Shown piece after piece: positions 1 through 6,753 of a DNA stretch of 64,000 nt (positions are counted from its first letter, which is position 1; each line of letters opens with the position of its first letter). Where the stretch lies: NCBI RefSeq assembly GCF_000429845.1, contig NZ_AUCQ01000012.1:62001-126000 (forward strand). Reading direction: 5' to 3'. The DNA is from Comamonas composti DSM 21721 (GTDB lineage: Bacteria > Pseudomonadota > Gammaproteobacteria > Burkholderiales > Burkholderiaceae_C). The notes beneath the pieces were generated by a model, which had not been told where the DNA came from, made no database searches, and saw only the letters and a list, made by a program, of their open reading frames with translations. A program made the translations under genes and the position numbers.

Positions 1-1
1 C

Positions 2-1336
2 CCGGTCCGCTCGCCCCTGCTCGAAGGCCCGATCACCTCCACCCTGCTGAGGCTGGCCCTGCCCAATATGCTGGCCCTGAGCATGGCGGTGCTGGTTTCC
101 GTGGCCGAGACCTATTACGTGGGCAGCCTGGGCACGGCGGCTCTTGCAGCCATGGCCCTGGTGTTTCCGTTTGCCATGCTCACGCAGATGCTCAGCAATG
201 GCGCCATGGGCAGCGGCGTCTCTTCGGCCATCAGCCGTGCGCTCGGCGCCGGCGAGGTGGAGCGCGCCTCGGCCCTGGGCCTGCATGCACTGGTCATAGG
301 CGCGGTGGCCGGCCTCGTGTATTCGCTGGTCTTCGTCTTCCTCGGGCCGGTGTTCTATGGCTGGCTGGGCGGGCGCGGCGAGGTGCTGGCCCAGGCCTCG
401 GGCTTTGGCAGCGTGCTGTTCAGCGGCGCCCTGCTGGTCTGGGTCTGCAATACCCTGGCCTCGGTGGTGCGCGGCACCGGCAATATGCGCCTGCCTTCGG
501 GCGTGCTGCTGCTCGCCTCCCTGGTGCAGGTGGTGGTCGGCGGCGCCCTGGGCCTGGGCCTGGGGCCATTGCCGCGCTGGGGCCTGCCGGGCGTGGCCCT
601 GGGCAATATCGCGGCCATGGTCCTGGCCGTGGCGGTCCTGCTCGCCTATCTGCAATGGGGCCAGCAGCGCATACGTCTCGACTGGCGCGCACCGCGCCTG
701 TCGCGCGCCATGTTTTCCGCCATCCTGCGCGTGGGCGCCCTGGCCTGCCTGTCGCCCCTGCAGACCGCGCTCGCAGCGCTGCTGCTCACGGGCATGGTGG
801 CCCGGCTGGGCCCTGCGGCGCTGGCCGGTTACGGCATAGGCCAGAGGCTGGAGTTCCTGCTGATTCCCATGGCCTTTGGCGTGGGCATGGCCGCCGTGCC
901 CATGGTGGGCATGGCCCTGGGCGCAGGCCAGGTGCAACGCGCACGCAGCGTGGCCTGGATCAGCGGCGTCATGGTCACGGCCATGCTGGGAGCGCTGGGG
1001 CTCATGGTCTGGATCTGGCCCCGGCTGTGGTCGGGCCTGTTCACCCAGGATGCGGCCGTGCTCGCCCATGCCGATCTCTATCTGCGCATGGCAGCACCGG
1101 CCTTCGGCCTGTTCGGCCTGGGGCTGGTGCTGTACTTTGCCTCGCTGGGCGCGGGCCGGGTGCTCGGCCCCGTGTTCGCGGGCACACTGCGCCTGGCCCT
1201 GATCGCCGGCGGCGGCGCCTGGCTGATGCACGGCGGTCAGGCCAGCGCCCAGGCCTTGTTCGGCCTGGTCGGCCTGGCCATGGCCGCCTATGGACTGGCC
1301 ACGGCCTGGAGCGTCTGGCGCGCGCGCTGGGATTGA
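2..1336 (+). CDS. MATE family efflux transporter, 5' end outside window
   Basis: The reading frame is open from the first bases of the window, so the true start lies upstream; the first in-window ATG (68) is internal. The product is almost entirely hydrophobic, with about 12 predicted membrane segments, and opens with a GPI..TLLRLALPNML stretch typical of the first helix of MATE (multi antimicrobial extrusion) proteins. Two similar six-helix halves can be seen, the second beginning near the FSAILRVGALACLSPLQ segment. Family members export cationic drugs and other toxic organics in exchange for Na+ or H+ at the inner membrane. It faces the downstream minus-strand thioesterase gene, with a long hairpin between them. 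Substrate cannot be inferred. Confidence 0.85.
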   Translation, partial: PVRSPLLEGPITSTLLRLALPNMLALSMAVLVSVAETYYVGSLGTAALAAMALVFPFAMLTQMLSNGAMGSGVSSAISRALGAGEVERASALGLHALVIGAVAGLVYSLVFVFLGPVFYGWLGGRGEVLAQASGFGSVLFSGALLVWVCNTLASVVRGTGNMRLPSGVLLLASLVQVVVGGALGLGLGPLPRWGLPGVALGNIAAMVLAVAVLLAYLQWGQQRIRLDWRAPRLSRAMFSAILRVGALACLSPLQTALAALLLTGMVARLGPAALAGYGIGQRLEFLLIPMAFGVGMAAVPMVGMALGAGQVQRARSVAWISGVMVTAMLGALGLMVWIWPRLWSGLFTQDAAVLAHADLYLRMAAPAFGLFGLGLVLYFASLGAGRVLGPVFAGTLRLALIAGGGAWLMHGGQASAQALFGLVGLAMAAYGLATAWSVWRARWD

Positions 1337-1342
1337 TAAAAA

Positions 1343-1424
1343 AGGAGCTGCTACCACGCATGTCCATTGGGTTTCAGATTGAAAGCCATCTGAAATCCAA
1401 TGCTGGAGCGTGGTAGCAGCTCCT
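1343..1424. repeat. Long imperfect palindrome between convergent genes, terminator-like
   Basis: Two 37-nt arms face each other around an 8-nt loop. The outer 17 bp (AGGAGCTGCTACCACGC and its complement) pair perfectly, then there is a 5-nt mismatch bulge, then 15 bp with one mismatch. It sits just after the MATE stop and before the 3' end of the opposing thioesterase gene, so it could end transcription from both sides. Its form resembles the dispersed palindromes common in Comamonadaceae genomes; that resemblance is from memory. Confidence 0.75.
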
Positions 1425-1476
1425 GTTTCAGCGAACGCCTCGCTGGCTGACTGGGCGCTAAGAACGTGTTCACGCT

Positions 1477-1965
1477 CTAAGAAACGATATAGGCAGCCGT
1501 GCCCGTGGACAGCAACTGGCCGTCGGCACCGAGGAACTCCATGCGCGTATTCGCCACGCGCGAGCCCAGGCGCAGCACTTCGGCGCGCAGGATGAACTCC
1601 GCGCCTATGCCCGGGCGCAGGTAGTCCACGCGCAGATCGATGGTGCCCAGGCGCGAGAAGCGCAGCAGGCGCTGCAGCGGCTGGTCATCCATGTGCTTGG
1701 CACCGATGGCAGCCATGACGGCCAGGCCGCCCATGGAGTCCAGACCCGCGCTGATCACGCCGCCGTGGATGCGCTGATAGGCCGCATGGCCGATCAGCTC
1801 GGGCCGCATGACGATGCGCCCCTCGACATGCTCGGGCCGCACCTCGGTGATGCGCAGGCCCAGCAACTGGTTGAAGGCGATCTGGCGTTCGAACACCTGG
1901 CGCAAGCCCTCGATGAATTCGGGCTCGAATTCGACTGGCGTTTTTTGGCTTGAAGAAGATTTCAT
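1477..1965 (-). CDS. PaaI/hotdog-fold acyl-CoA thioesterase
   Basis: 162 aa from the ATG at 1965; the frame continues upstream, but residues before this methionine are derived from intergenic repeat sequence. The single hotdog domain contains the signature region RIHGGVISAGLDSMGGLAVMAA (about residues 65-86), where H-GG..S corresponds to the substrate-binding and active-site helix of PaaI/YiiD-type thioesterases. Such enzymes hydrolyse acyl- or aryl-CoA esters in the cytoplasm. It is the last gene of a minus-strand fatty-acid degradation block but is separated from the next gene upstream by about 320 bp of repeat-bearing DNA, so it may have its own promoter. Acyl specificity is unknown. Confidence 0.8.
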   Translation of the reverse strand: MKSSSSQKTPVEFEPEFIEGLRQVFERQIAFNQLLGLRITEVRPEHVEGRIVMRPELIGHAAYQRIHGGVISAGLDSMGGLAVMAAIGAKHMDDQPLQRLLRFSRLGTIDLRVDYLRPGIGAEFILRAEVLRLGSRVANTRMEFLGADGQLLSTGTAAYIVS

Positions 1966-2285
1966 GAACAGGGTTTGATTTTTCCTGGGCTGGGGTCGGC
2001 ACAGGCCTTGCGCCTTGCCCGGCAGCCCCCTCACCCCAGCCCTCTCCCCCAAGGGGCGAGGGAGCAAAGCCAGAGAACAAGAAGCTGGGCACGACGCACA
2101 AAACTGGCGCGGCCCAAGCCAGAGACACCGCGCAAGGGCCGCCCCGCAGCAATGGTGTCGTCCCCCTTTCAGGGGGAAGCCGCGCAGCGGCTCAGGGGGT
2201 ATTTAACACCCGCTGAAATCAGGGCGGCGCTTTTAACGAAAGCTGTACTGCCCCGCTTCGCGGTACGCTACGCTGGCTTCTGACT
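1966..2285. other. Intergenic region (320 bp) with palindromic repeats, no gene
   Basis: No convincing reading frame is present. The region holds C- and G-rich palindromic tracts, including one around 2030-2075 (CCCTCACCCCAGCCC followed by CTCCCCCAAGGGGCGAGGGAG) and the repeat unit at 2132-2177. These are typical REP-like intergenic sequences. Confidence 0.6.
2132..2177 (+). repeat. Intergenic repeat unit, copy 1
   Basis: Starts with GCAAGGGCCG, then about 17 variable bases, then GTCG followed by the hairpin CCCCCTTTCAGGGGG. The same arrangement in the same orientation recurs at 5010-5056. Both lie between genes of the same minus-strand block, suggesting a dispersed REP-like element. Confidence 0.65.
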
Positions 2286-3083
2286 TCAGCATCCGCTGAA
2301 GTCAGGGCGGCGCTTTTCCAGGAAGGCCGTGAAGGCTTCCTTGGCTGCGGGCTCGGCCATCATGCGCGTGAAGCTCTGGCCTTCTACGTCCATGCGCTCG
2401 CGCACCTTGGCGGCCTGGCCGCCCTTCATGAGGCGCTTGCTTTCGATCAGCGAGGACAGGGGCTTGGCCGCGAGCTTTTTCGCCACGGCCTGGGCCAGGG
2501 CATTGCATTCGCTGGGCGGCACGACGCGGTTCACCAGACCGACTTCGAGGGCTGCCTCGGCCATGAAGGGCTCGCCCAGCAGCAAGGCCTCGGCCGCGCG
2601 GTGGTAGCCCATCATCTGCGGCAACAGCAGGCTGGAGGCGGCCTCGGGGCACAGGCCCAGGTTCACGAATGGCAGGGAGAAGGCCGCGTTGTCGCCCGCA
2701 TAGATCAGGTCGCAATGCAGCAGCATGGTCGTGCCAATGCCCACGGCCGGGCCGCAGACGGCGGCGATCACGGGCTTGGGAAAGGTCGAGATCTGGTGCA
2801 GAAAGCGCCAGACCGGGCGCTGCTCGGGGTCCTGCCTGGAGGCGCTGCTGCCCTGGGACTGCTTGAGAAAATCGGCAATGTCGTTGCCTGCGCTGAAGAT
2901 GCTGATATCGCCCTGGAACACCACGCAGCGCACTTCGGCGTCATCCACGGCGCTGGTCAGCGCATCAGCCATGCTCGCGTACATGGCTTCGGTCAGCGAG
3001 TTCTTTTTCTCGACGCGGTTGATGGTGACGGTGCGCACGCCGGCTTCGGTATGGACCAGAATTTCCTGGCTGGATTCGCTCAT
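2286..3083 (-). CDS. Enoyl-CoA hydratase/isomerase
   Basis: 265 aa from the ATG at 3083, preceded by a GGAG-type ribosome site. It is a crotonase-fold protein: the oxyanion-hole segments are IFSAGNDIADF (about residues 65-75) and CGPAVGIGTTMLLHCDLIYA (about 112-131). The residue after the second segment, where classical hydratases carry catalytic glutamates, reads LPFVNLGLCPEAASS, so one glutamate is retained; an isomerase role is possible. It sits 11 bp downstream of the TesB-like thioesterase gene and is likely co-transcribed with it. Role: hydration of 2-enoyl-CoA or double-bond shifting in beta-oxidation. Exact substrate is not deducible. Confidence 0.85.
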   Translation of the reverse strand: MSESSQEILVHTEAGVRTVTINRVEKKNSLTEAMYASMADALTSAVDDAEVRCVVFQGDISIFSAGNDIADFLKQSQGSSASRQDPEQRPVWRFLHQISTFPKPVIAAVCGPAVGIGTTMLLHCDLIYAGDNAAFSLPFVNLGLCPEAASSLLLPQMMGYHRAAEALLLGEPFMAEAALEVGLVNRVVPPSECNALAQAVAKKLAAKPLSSLIESKRLMKGGQAAKVRERMDVEGQSFTRMMAEPAAKEAFTAFLEKRRPDFSGC

Positions 3084-3094
3084 GAGATGGCTCC

Positions 3095-3925
3095 TTATTC
3101 CTTGTAGTAAACAACTTGGTGGCTGCTGGCCAGCATACGCCCGCCGGGGCTCCACAGCTGGGCAGTCTGGTCGAAAAATCCGTTGCGAAACTCCTGGCCA
3201 CGGGCCTGGCCGAGGATGTGGGCCGGGCCCACGGCCGCGAGCTCTTCGCTGCCCGCGTGAAAGTACACCGTCATCGACACCGTGCCCGCAGGCGTTCGCT
3301 GCGCGCGGCGCAGCCAGATGCGCGGGAAGAACACGTCGGCCAGGGCCGCGATCGCGCAGAAGTCCAGCGGTCTTGCGGGCTCGTCGCGCACCCACAGCCG
3401 GGTCAGGCTCTCGGCCTCGCTGCCGTCCCAGACGCTGGGCAGAATGCCTTGGGCAAAGCGCATGTCATAGGTTTGCAGCCAGGCAACGCCGTTGAGCACC
3501 GGGGCCCGCTCCAGCTCCTGGGCTGCGGGGACGACCGGCATGGCCTCCTCCTCGGCGCTCCAGGTGCTGCGCCTGACCGCCGTCACGGCCGTGGCCGTGG
3601 TCACGACCTGGGCATCGCCATCGGCATCGGGCTGGGTGATGGTCAGCAACCAATGCTGGGTGGAGCGGTTGGTGCGCACGGGCCTGGCCTCGATGTCGAA
3701 CTCTCCGGCGCCAACGGCTGCCGCATAGTTCACGGTGAGCGACAGCGGCTCGCCCAGGCACTGCGGGTGGGACATGATGGCCCGCACCAGGGTTGCGGCC
3801 GTGATGCCGCCATAGGGGCCGACCATGTTCCAGTAGTCCTGGGTGGTCTGGCCCCGGTAATGGCCGACGGCACCCGTGGGTGCCAGGGCCAGTGCGCGAT
3901 CTAGGGGGTGGGGGTTCGTGCTCAT
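3095..3925 (-). CDS. Acyl-CoA thioesterase, TesB-like double hotdog
   Basis: 276 aa from the ATG at 3925, the first methionine after a long non-family extension. The N-terminal hotdog begins about residue 20 (GHYRGQTTQDYWNMVGPYGGITAATLVRAIM), with the GPYGG-type motif of TesB/acyl-CoA thioesterase 8 proteins; the C-terminal half (LDFCAIAALADVFFPRIWLRR onward) forms a second hotdog. Family members cleave medium- to long-chain acyl-CoA to free acid and CoA. It lies between an alpha/beta hydrolase and an enoyl-CoA hydratase gene on the same strand with short spacers, consistent with one operon. Its presence in a beta-oxidation block suggests relief of CoA trapping; that is inference. Confidence 0.8.
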   Translation of the reverse strand: MSTNPHPLDRALALAPTGAVGHYRGQTTQDYWNMVGPYGGITAATLVRAIMSHPQCLGEPLSLTVNYAAAVGAGEFDIEARPVRTNRSTQHWLLTITQPDADGDAQVVTTATAVTAVRRSTWSAEEEAMPVVPAAQELERAPVLNGVAWLQTYDMRFAQGILPSVWDGSEAESLTRLWVRDEPARPLDFCAIAALADVFFPRIWLRRAQRTPAGTVSMTVYFHAGSEELAAVGPAHILGQARGQEFRNGFFDQTAQLWSPGGRMLASSHQVVYYKE

Positions 3926-3962
3926 GGCTATCAAGTTTGAGGGGAAGTGTTCTTGTCGACGG

Positions 3963-4862
3963 TCAAACCGGCGACTCGGCGGCCGGCTTGCCCGCAGGCC
4001 AGACGGGCTGCATCGCGCCCCGGGACCAGTTGCCCAGGACCTCGGCAGCGCGGCTCCACAGCGGCTCGCGCATTTCGGGGCGGAAAAAGCCGAAATGCCC
4101 GATGCGGCGCAAGCCGAGGTCCGCCGGCTGCAGATGCTCGACACGGCTGGGAGCATTGGTGTAGAAGCCCGCCAGCTGCTCTATGCCGCGCCGGGTCATG
4201 AGTTCGTCATCATCCATGGACAGCGCCAGCAGCGGATAGCTGGCTGCCGCATAGCGGGCCTCGGCCTCCCGGCCCTCGGCCAGGCTGTAGCGCGGATGCA
4301 GGCACCAGCGCCGCCATTGCAGCATCACGCCCGCAGGAAGATCGCCGACCATGTTCAGGCGCCGCCCCGGAAAATAGCCACAGACCCGCGTGATCACGGG
4401 TACCAGCACATGCCAGAAAAACGGCATGCTGCGCCTGACCTTGGGTGCGTTGTCGCGCCAGTAGCCGCTGCCCGAAGCAATGCTCAGCAGCCCGTCGACC
4501 AGCCGAGGCTGCTGGAACAGGCCCGGCAGTTGTGCGCCCAGGCTGTGGCCCAGCAGGAACAGGGGCTTGCGCGGCAGGCGGTTTCGGGCGTCCTGGACCA
4601 CGGCCTCGTAATCGCGCGCCCAGTCCAGCAGGTCGGCGCGGACCTTGCGCATCGAGCCCTGCAGCGAATCCCCATGGCCCCGGTAGTCGAAGCTGGTCAC
4701 GCGAAAGCCCTGCCCGGCCAGCCACTCCGCAAACGCCTGGTAAAAGCTCTGGGGCACACCCATGGCCGCGCCGATGACCACGCTGGCCAGCGGCTCGCCC
4801 TCAGGCTCGTAAACGCGCAGCGCCAGCGAGGCGCCGGGTGCAGCAAGCTGCAGCAGTTCCAT
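3963..4862 (-). CDS. Alpha/beta hydrolase
   Basis: 299 aa from the ATG at 4862, with AAGGAG 6 nt upstream. The sequence shows the SFDYRGHGDS motif (about residues 60-69) and a nucleophile elbow GHSLGAQ (about 105-111), the serine being the probable nucleophile. A DDDELMTRRG segment and IGHFGFFR near the C-terminus supply candidate acid and histidine residues of the triad. Related proteins are annotated as serine aminopeptidase-like or lysophospholipase-like hydrolases. Context between a thiolase and a thioesterase gene suggests ester or acyl hydrolysis in lipid catabolism; the substrate is unknown. Confidence 0.75.
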   Translation of the reverse strand: MELLQLAAPGASLALRVYEPEGEPLASVVIGAAMGVPQSFYQAFAEWLAGQGFRVTSFDYRGHGDSLQGSMRKVRADLLDWARDYEAVVQDARNRLPRKPLFLLGHSLGAQLPGLFQQPRLVDGLLSIASGSGYWRDNAPKVRRSMPFFWHVLVPVITRVCGYFPGRRLNMVGDLPAGVMLQWRRWCLHPRYSLAEGREAEARYAAASYPLLALSMDDDELMTRRGIEQLAGFYTNAPSRVEHLQPADLGLRRIGHFGFFRPEMREPLWSRAAEVLGNWSRGAMQPVWPAGKPAAESPV

Positions 4863-5009
4863 GTCTGTCTCCTTGTGCGGCCGCTTTGTCGACAGCGGCT
4901 TTTCATTCCATGGATTTGCAAGATTCCAGGGCCTGCAGAGCAAACCCCTGGGCAGTCGATCACGCCTTCTGCCCCAACAACCGGTGCGGCCCGACGCCGG
5001 GGATGCCGG

Positions 5010-5056
5010 GCAAGGGCCGTCTCTCAGGCTTTGCCGTCGCCCCCCTTTCCGGGGGA
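5010..5056 (+). repeat. Intergenic repeat unit, copy 2
   Basis: Second copy of the GCAAGGGCCG...GTCG plus C5TTTC-G5 hairpin unit seen at 2132-2177, one base longer and in the same orientation. It lies between the thiolase and alpha/beta hydrolase genes and could act as a transcription attenuator or mRNA-stabilising hairpin. Confidence 0.65.
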
Positions 5057-5078
5057 GACAGCAAAGCCGCCCAGAAGG

Positions 5079-6272
5079 CTAGACTGCCTCGAAGATGCCG
5101 GCCGCGCCCTGGCCCGTGCCCACGCACATGGTGACCATGCCGTACTTGAGCTTGTGGCGGCGCAGCGCATGCACCACGGTGGCGGCGCGAATCGCTCCGG
5201 TGGCACCCAGCGGGTGGCCCAGGGCAATAGCGCCGCCCATGGGGTTGACCTTGGCTGGGTCCAGCCCCAGGGAGTTGATGACCGCCAGCGACTGGGCTGC
5301 AAAGGCCTCGTTCAGCTCGAACCAGCCAATGTCCTGGTGGTTGATGCCGGCATAGCGCAGCGCAGCGGGAATGGCCTCGATGGGGCCTATGCCCATGATC
5401 TCGGGCGGCACACCCCGTGCGGCAAAGCTGACAAAGCGGGCCAGCGGCGTGAGGCCGAATTGCTTGACGGCTTTTTCGCTGGCCAGAATCAGCGCACCCG
5501 CGCCATCGCTGGTCTGCGAGCTGTTGCCGGCCGTGACCGAGCCACGCGCATTGAACACCGGGCGCAGCTTGGCCAGGGCCTCCAGCGTGGTGTCGGGACG
5601 CGGACCTTCGTCGAGGTTGACGCTGCGGGTCTTGGTGATGACTTCACCGGTGGCCAGATTGGGGCTGCGCTCCACGATGTCGATGGGCGTGATTTCGTCC
5701 GCAAACTCACCGGCCTGCTGGGCCTTGACGGCGCGCAGGTGGGACTCCAGCGCGAAGGCGTCCTGCATCTCGCGCGTCACCTTCCACTGCTGGGCCACTT
5801 TCTCGGCCGTCAGCCCCATGCCGTAGGCAATGCCCACGTTTTCGTCACGTGCAAAGATTTCGGGGTTGAACGAGGGCTTGTTGCCGCCCATGGGCACCAT
5901 GCTCATGGACTCGGCACCACCGGCAATCAGCACATCGGCCTCGCCCACGCGGATGCGGTCGGCCGCCATCTGGATGGCCGTCACGCCCGAGGCGCAAAAG
6001 CGGTTCACCGTCACGCCGCCGATGGGGTGGTCAAAGGCCAGCCCCACGGCAATGCGCGCCATGTTCATGCCCTGCTCTCCCTCGGGGAAGGAGCAGCCGA
6101 TGATGGCGTCTTCAATCGCCTTGGGGTCCAGCGTGGGCACCTGGGCCATGGCGGACTTCAGCGTCGCCACCAGCAGATCGTCCGGGCGCGTGTTCTTGAA
6201 ATAACCGCGGCCCGAGCGGCCGATCGGCGTGCGCGTGGCGGCAACGATGTAGGCGTCTTGTACTTGTTTCAT
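5079..6272 (-). CDS. Acetyl-CoA C-acyltransferase (thiolase)
   Basis: 397 aa, full length for a biosynthetic/degradative thiolase. The nucleophilic cysteine lies in NRFCASGVTAIQMAADRI (about residue 91), the GHPLGATGAIR segment gives the active-site histidine (about 350), and CVGTGQGAAG carries the second catalytic cysteine (about 380). It catalyses thiolytic cleavage of 3-ketoacyl-CoA, the last step of beta-oxidation. It is downstream of the FadN-type gene on the same strand, the usual pairing of these two activities, but a small DUF559 gene lies between and its stop overlaps this start by an ATGA. Confidence 0.92.
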   Translation of the reverse strand: MKQVQDAYIVAATRTPIGRSGRGYFKNTRPDDLLVATLKSAMAQVPTLDPKAIEDAIIGCSFPEGEQGMNMARIAVGLAFDHPIGGVTVNRFCASGVTAIQMAADRIRVGEADVLIAGGAESMSMVPMGGNKPSFNPEIFARDENVGIAYGMGLTAEKVAQQWKVTREMQDAFALESHLRAVKAQQAGEFADEITPIDIVERSPNLATGEVITKTRSVNLDEGPRPDTTLEALAKLRPVFNARGSVTAGNSSQTSDGAGALILASEKAVKQFGLTPLARFVSFAARGVPPEIMGIGPIEAIPAALRYAGINHQDIGWFELNEAFAAQSLAVINSLGLDPAKVNPMGGAIALGHPLGATGAIRAATVVHALRRHKLKYGMVTMCVGTGQGAAGIFEAV

Positions 6273-6688
6273 GGAGATTGCTCCTGCAAGGTATGACTCC
6301 TTCCCCCCTCGGGGGAAGGTGGGGATGGGGGCTGTTTTTGAAGCACGCCAAGCCGGTTGGCTATGGCTTGCAACACCCCATCCAGATGAAGAAATGGCTC
6401 GTTGGATGCAAACCGCATCACATCAAAGCCCTGGTCACGGAAAAAAGCATCACGCAAGGCGTCATAGCCCTGTTTCGTCTGGTGCTGAGAGCCATCCAGC
6501 TCCACGATCAGCCTCGGTGCCAAGCAAGCGAAGTCCGCCACATAAGCACCCAAGGGATGCTGGCGGCGAAACTTCACGCCCAGTTGCTCCCTGCGCAGTC
6601 CGGCCCAGAGCCTGCGCTCGGAGTCGGTCATCTCACGGCGAAGCACAAGCGCATTCGCTCTGGCATTGGCTGTGGCTTGGTTGCGCAT
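6269..6688 (-). CDS. DUF559-domain endonuclease-like protein (Vsr/restriction-like fold)
   Basis: 139 aa from the ATG at 6688. The core matches DUF559: MTDSERRLWAGLRREQLGVKFRRQHPLGAYVADFACLAPRLIVELDGSQH, with the PD-(D/E)XK-like elements ..D-F (residue about 53) and IVELDG (about 61-66) that relate it to very-short-patch-repair endonucleases. Nuclease activity has not been shown for most members. The last 20 or so residues (proline/serine-rich, ..PPSPPSPEGG..) are encoded by the left inverted repeat, so the tail is repeat-derived. The stop overlaps the thiolase start. It interrupts an otherwise conventional fadN-thiolase pair, which suggests a later insertion. Confidence 0.8.
   Translation of the reverse strand: MRNQATANARANALVLRREMTDSERRLWAGLRREQLGVKFRRQHPLGAYVADFACLAPRLIVELDGSQHQTKQGYDALRDAFFRDQGFDVMRFASNEPFLHLDGVLQAIANRLGVLQKQPPSPPSPEGGRSHTLQEQSP
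6296..6333. repeat. Left 38-bp inverted repeat flanking the DUF559 gene
   Basis: Begins ACTCCTTCCCCCC and ends GGGGATGGGGGCT. Its reverse complement occurs at 6706-6743 with 35 of 38 positions identical. It contains its own CCCCC/GGGGG hairpin and encodes part of the DUF559 C-terminal tail. Confidence 0.85.
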
Positions 6689-6705
6689 GGTGGTGAAGTG
6701 TGGAG

Positions 6706-6743
6706 AGCCCCCATCCCAACCTTCCCCCGGAGGGGGAAGGAGT
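6706..6743. repeat. Right 38-bp inverted repeat flanking the DUF559 gene
   Basis: Inverted partner of 6296-6333, starting AGCCCCCATCCCAACC. It lies 17 bp upstream of the DUF559 start and just after the stop of the FadN-type gene. Together the two repeats delimit a cassette of about 450 bp. Confidence 0.85.
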
Positions 6744-6753
6744 GGAGACAGGC

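Noticed and set aside
3876-6296. 806-codon open frame on the plus strand
   Set aside because: Antisense to the hydrolase and thiolase genes; composition shows only GC-driven absence of stops and no family motifs.
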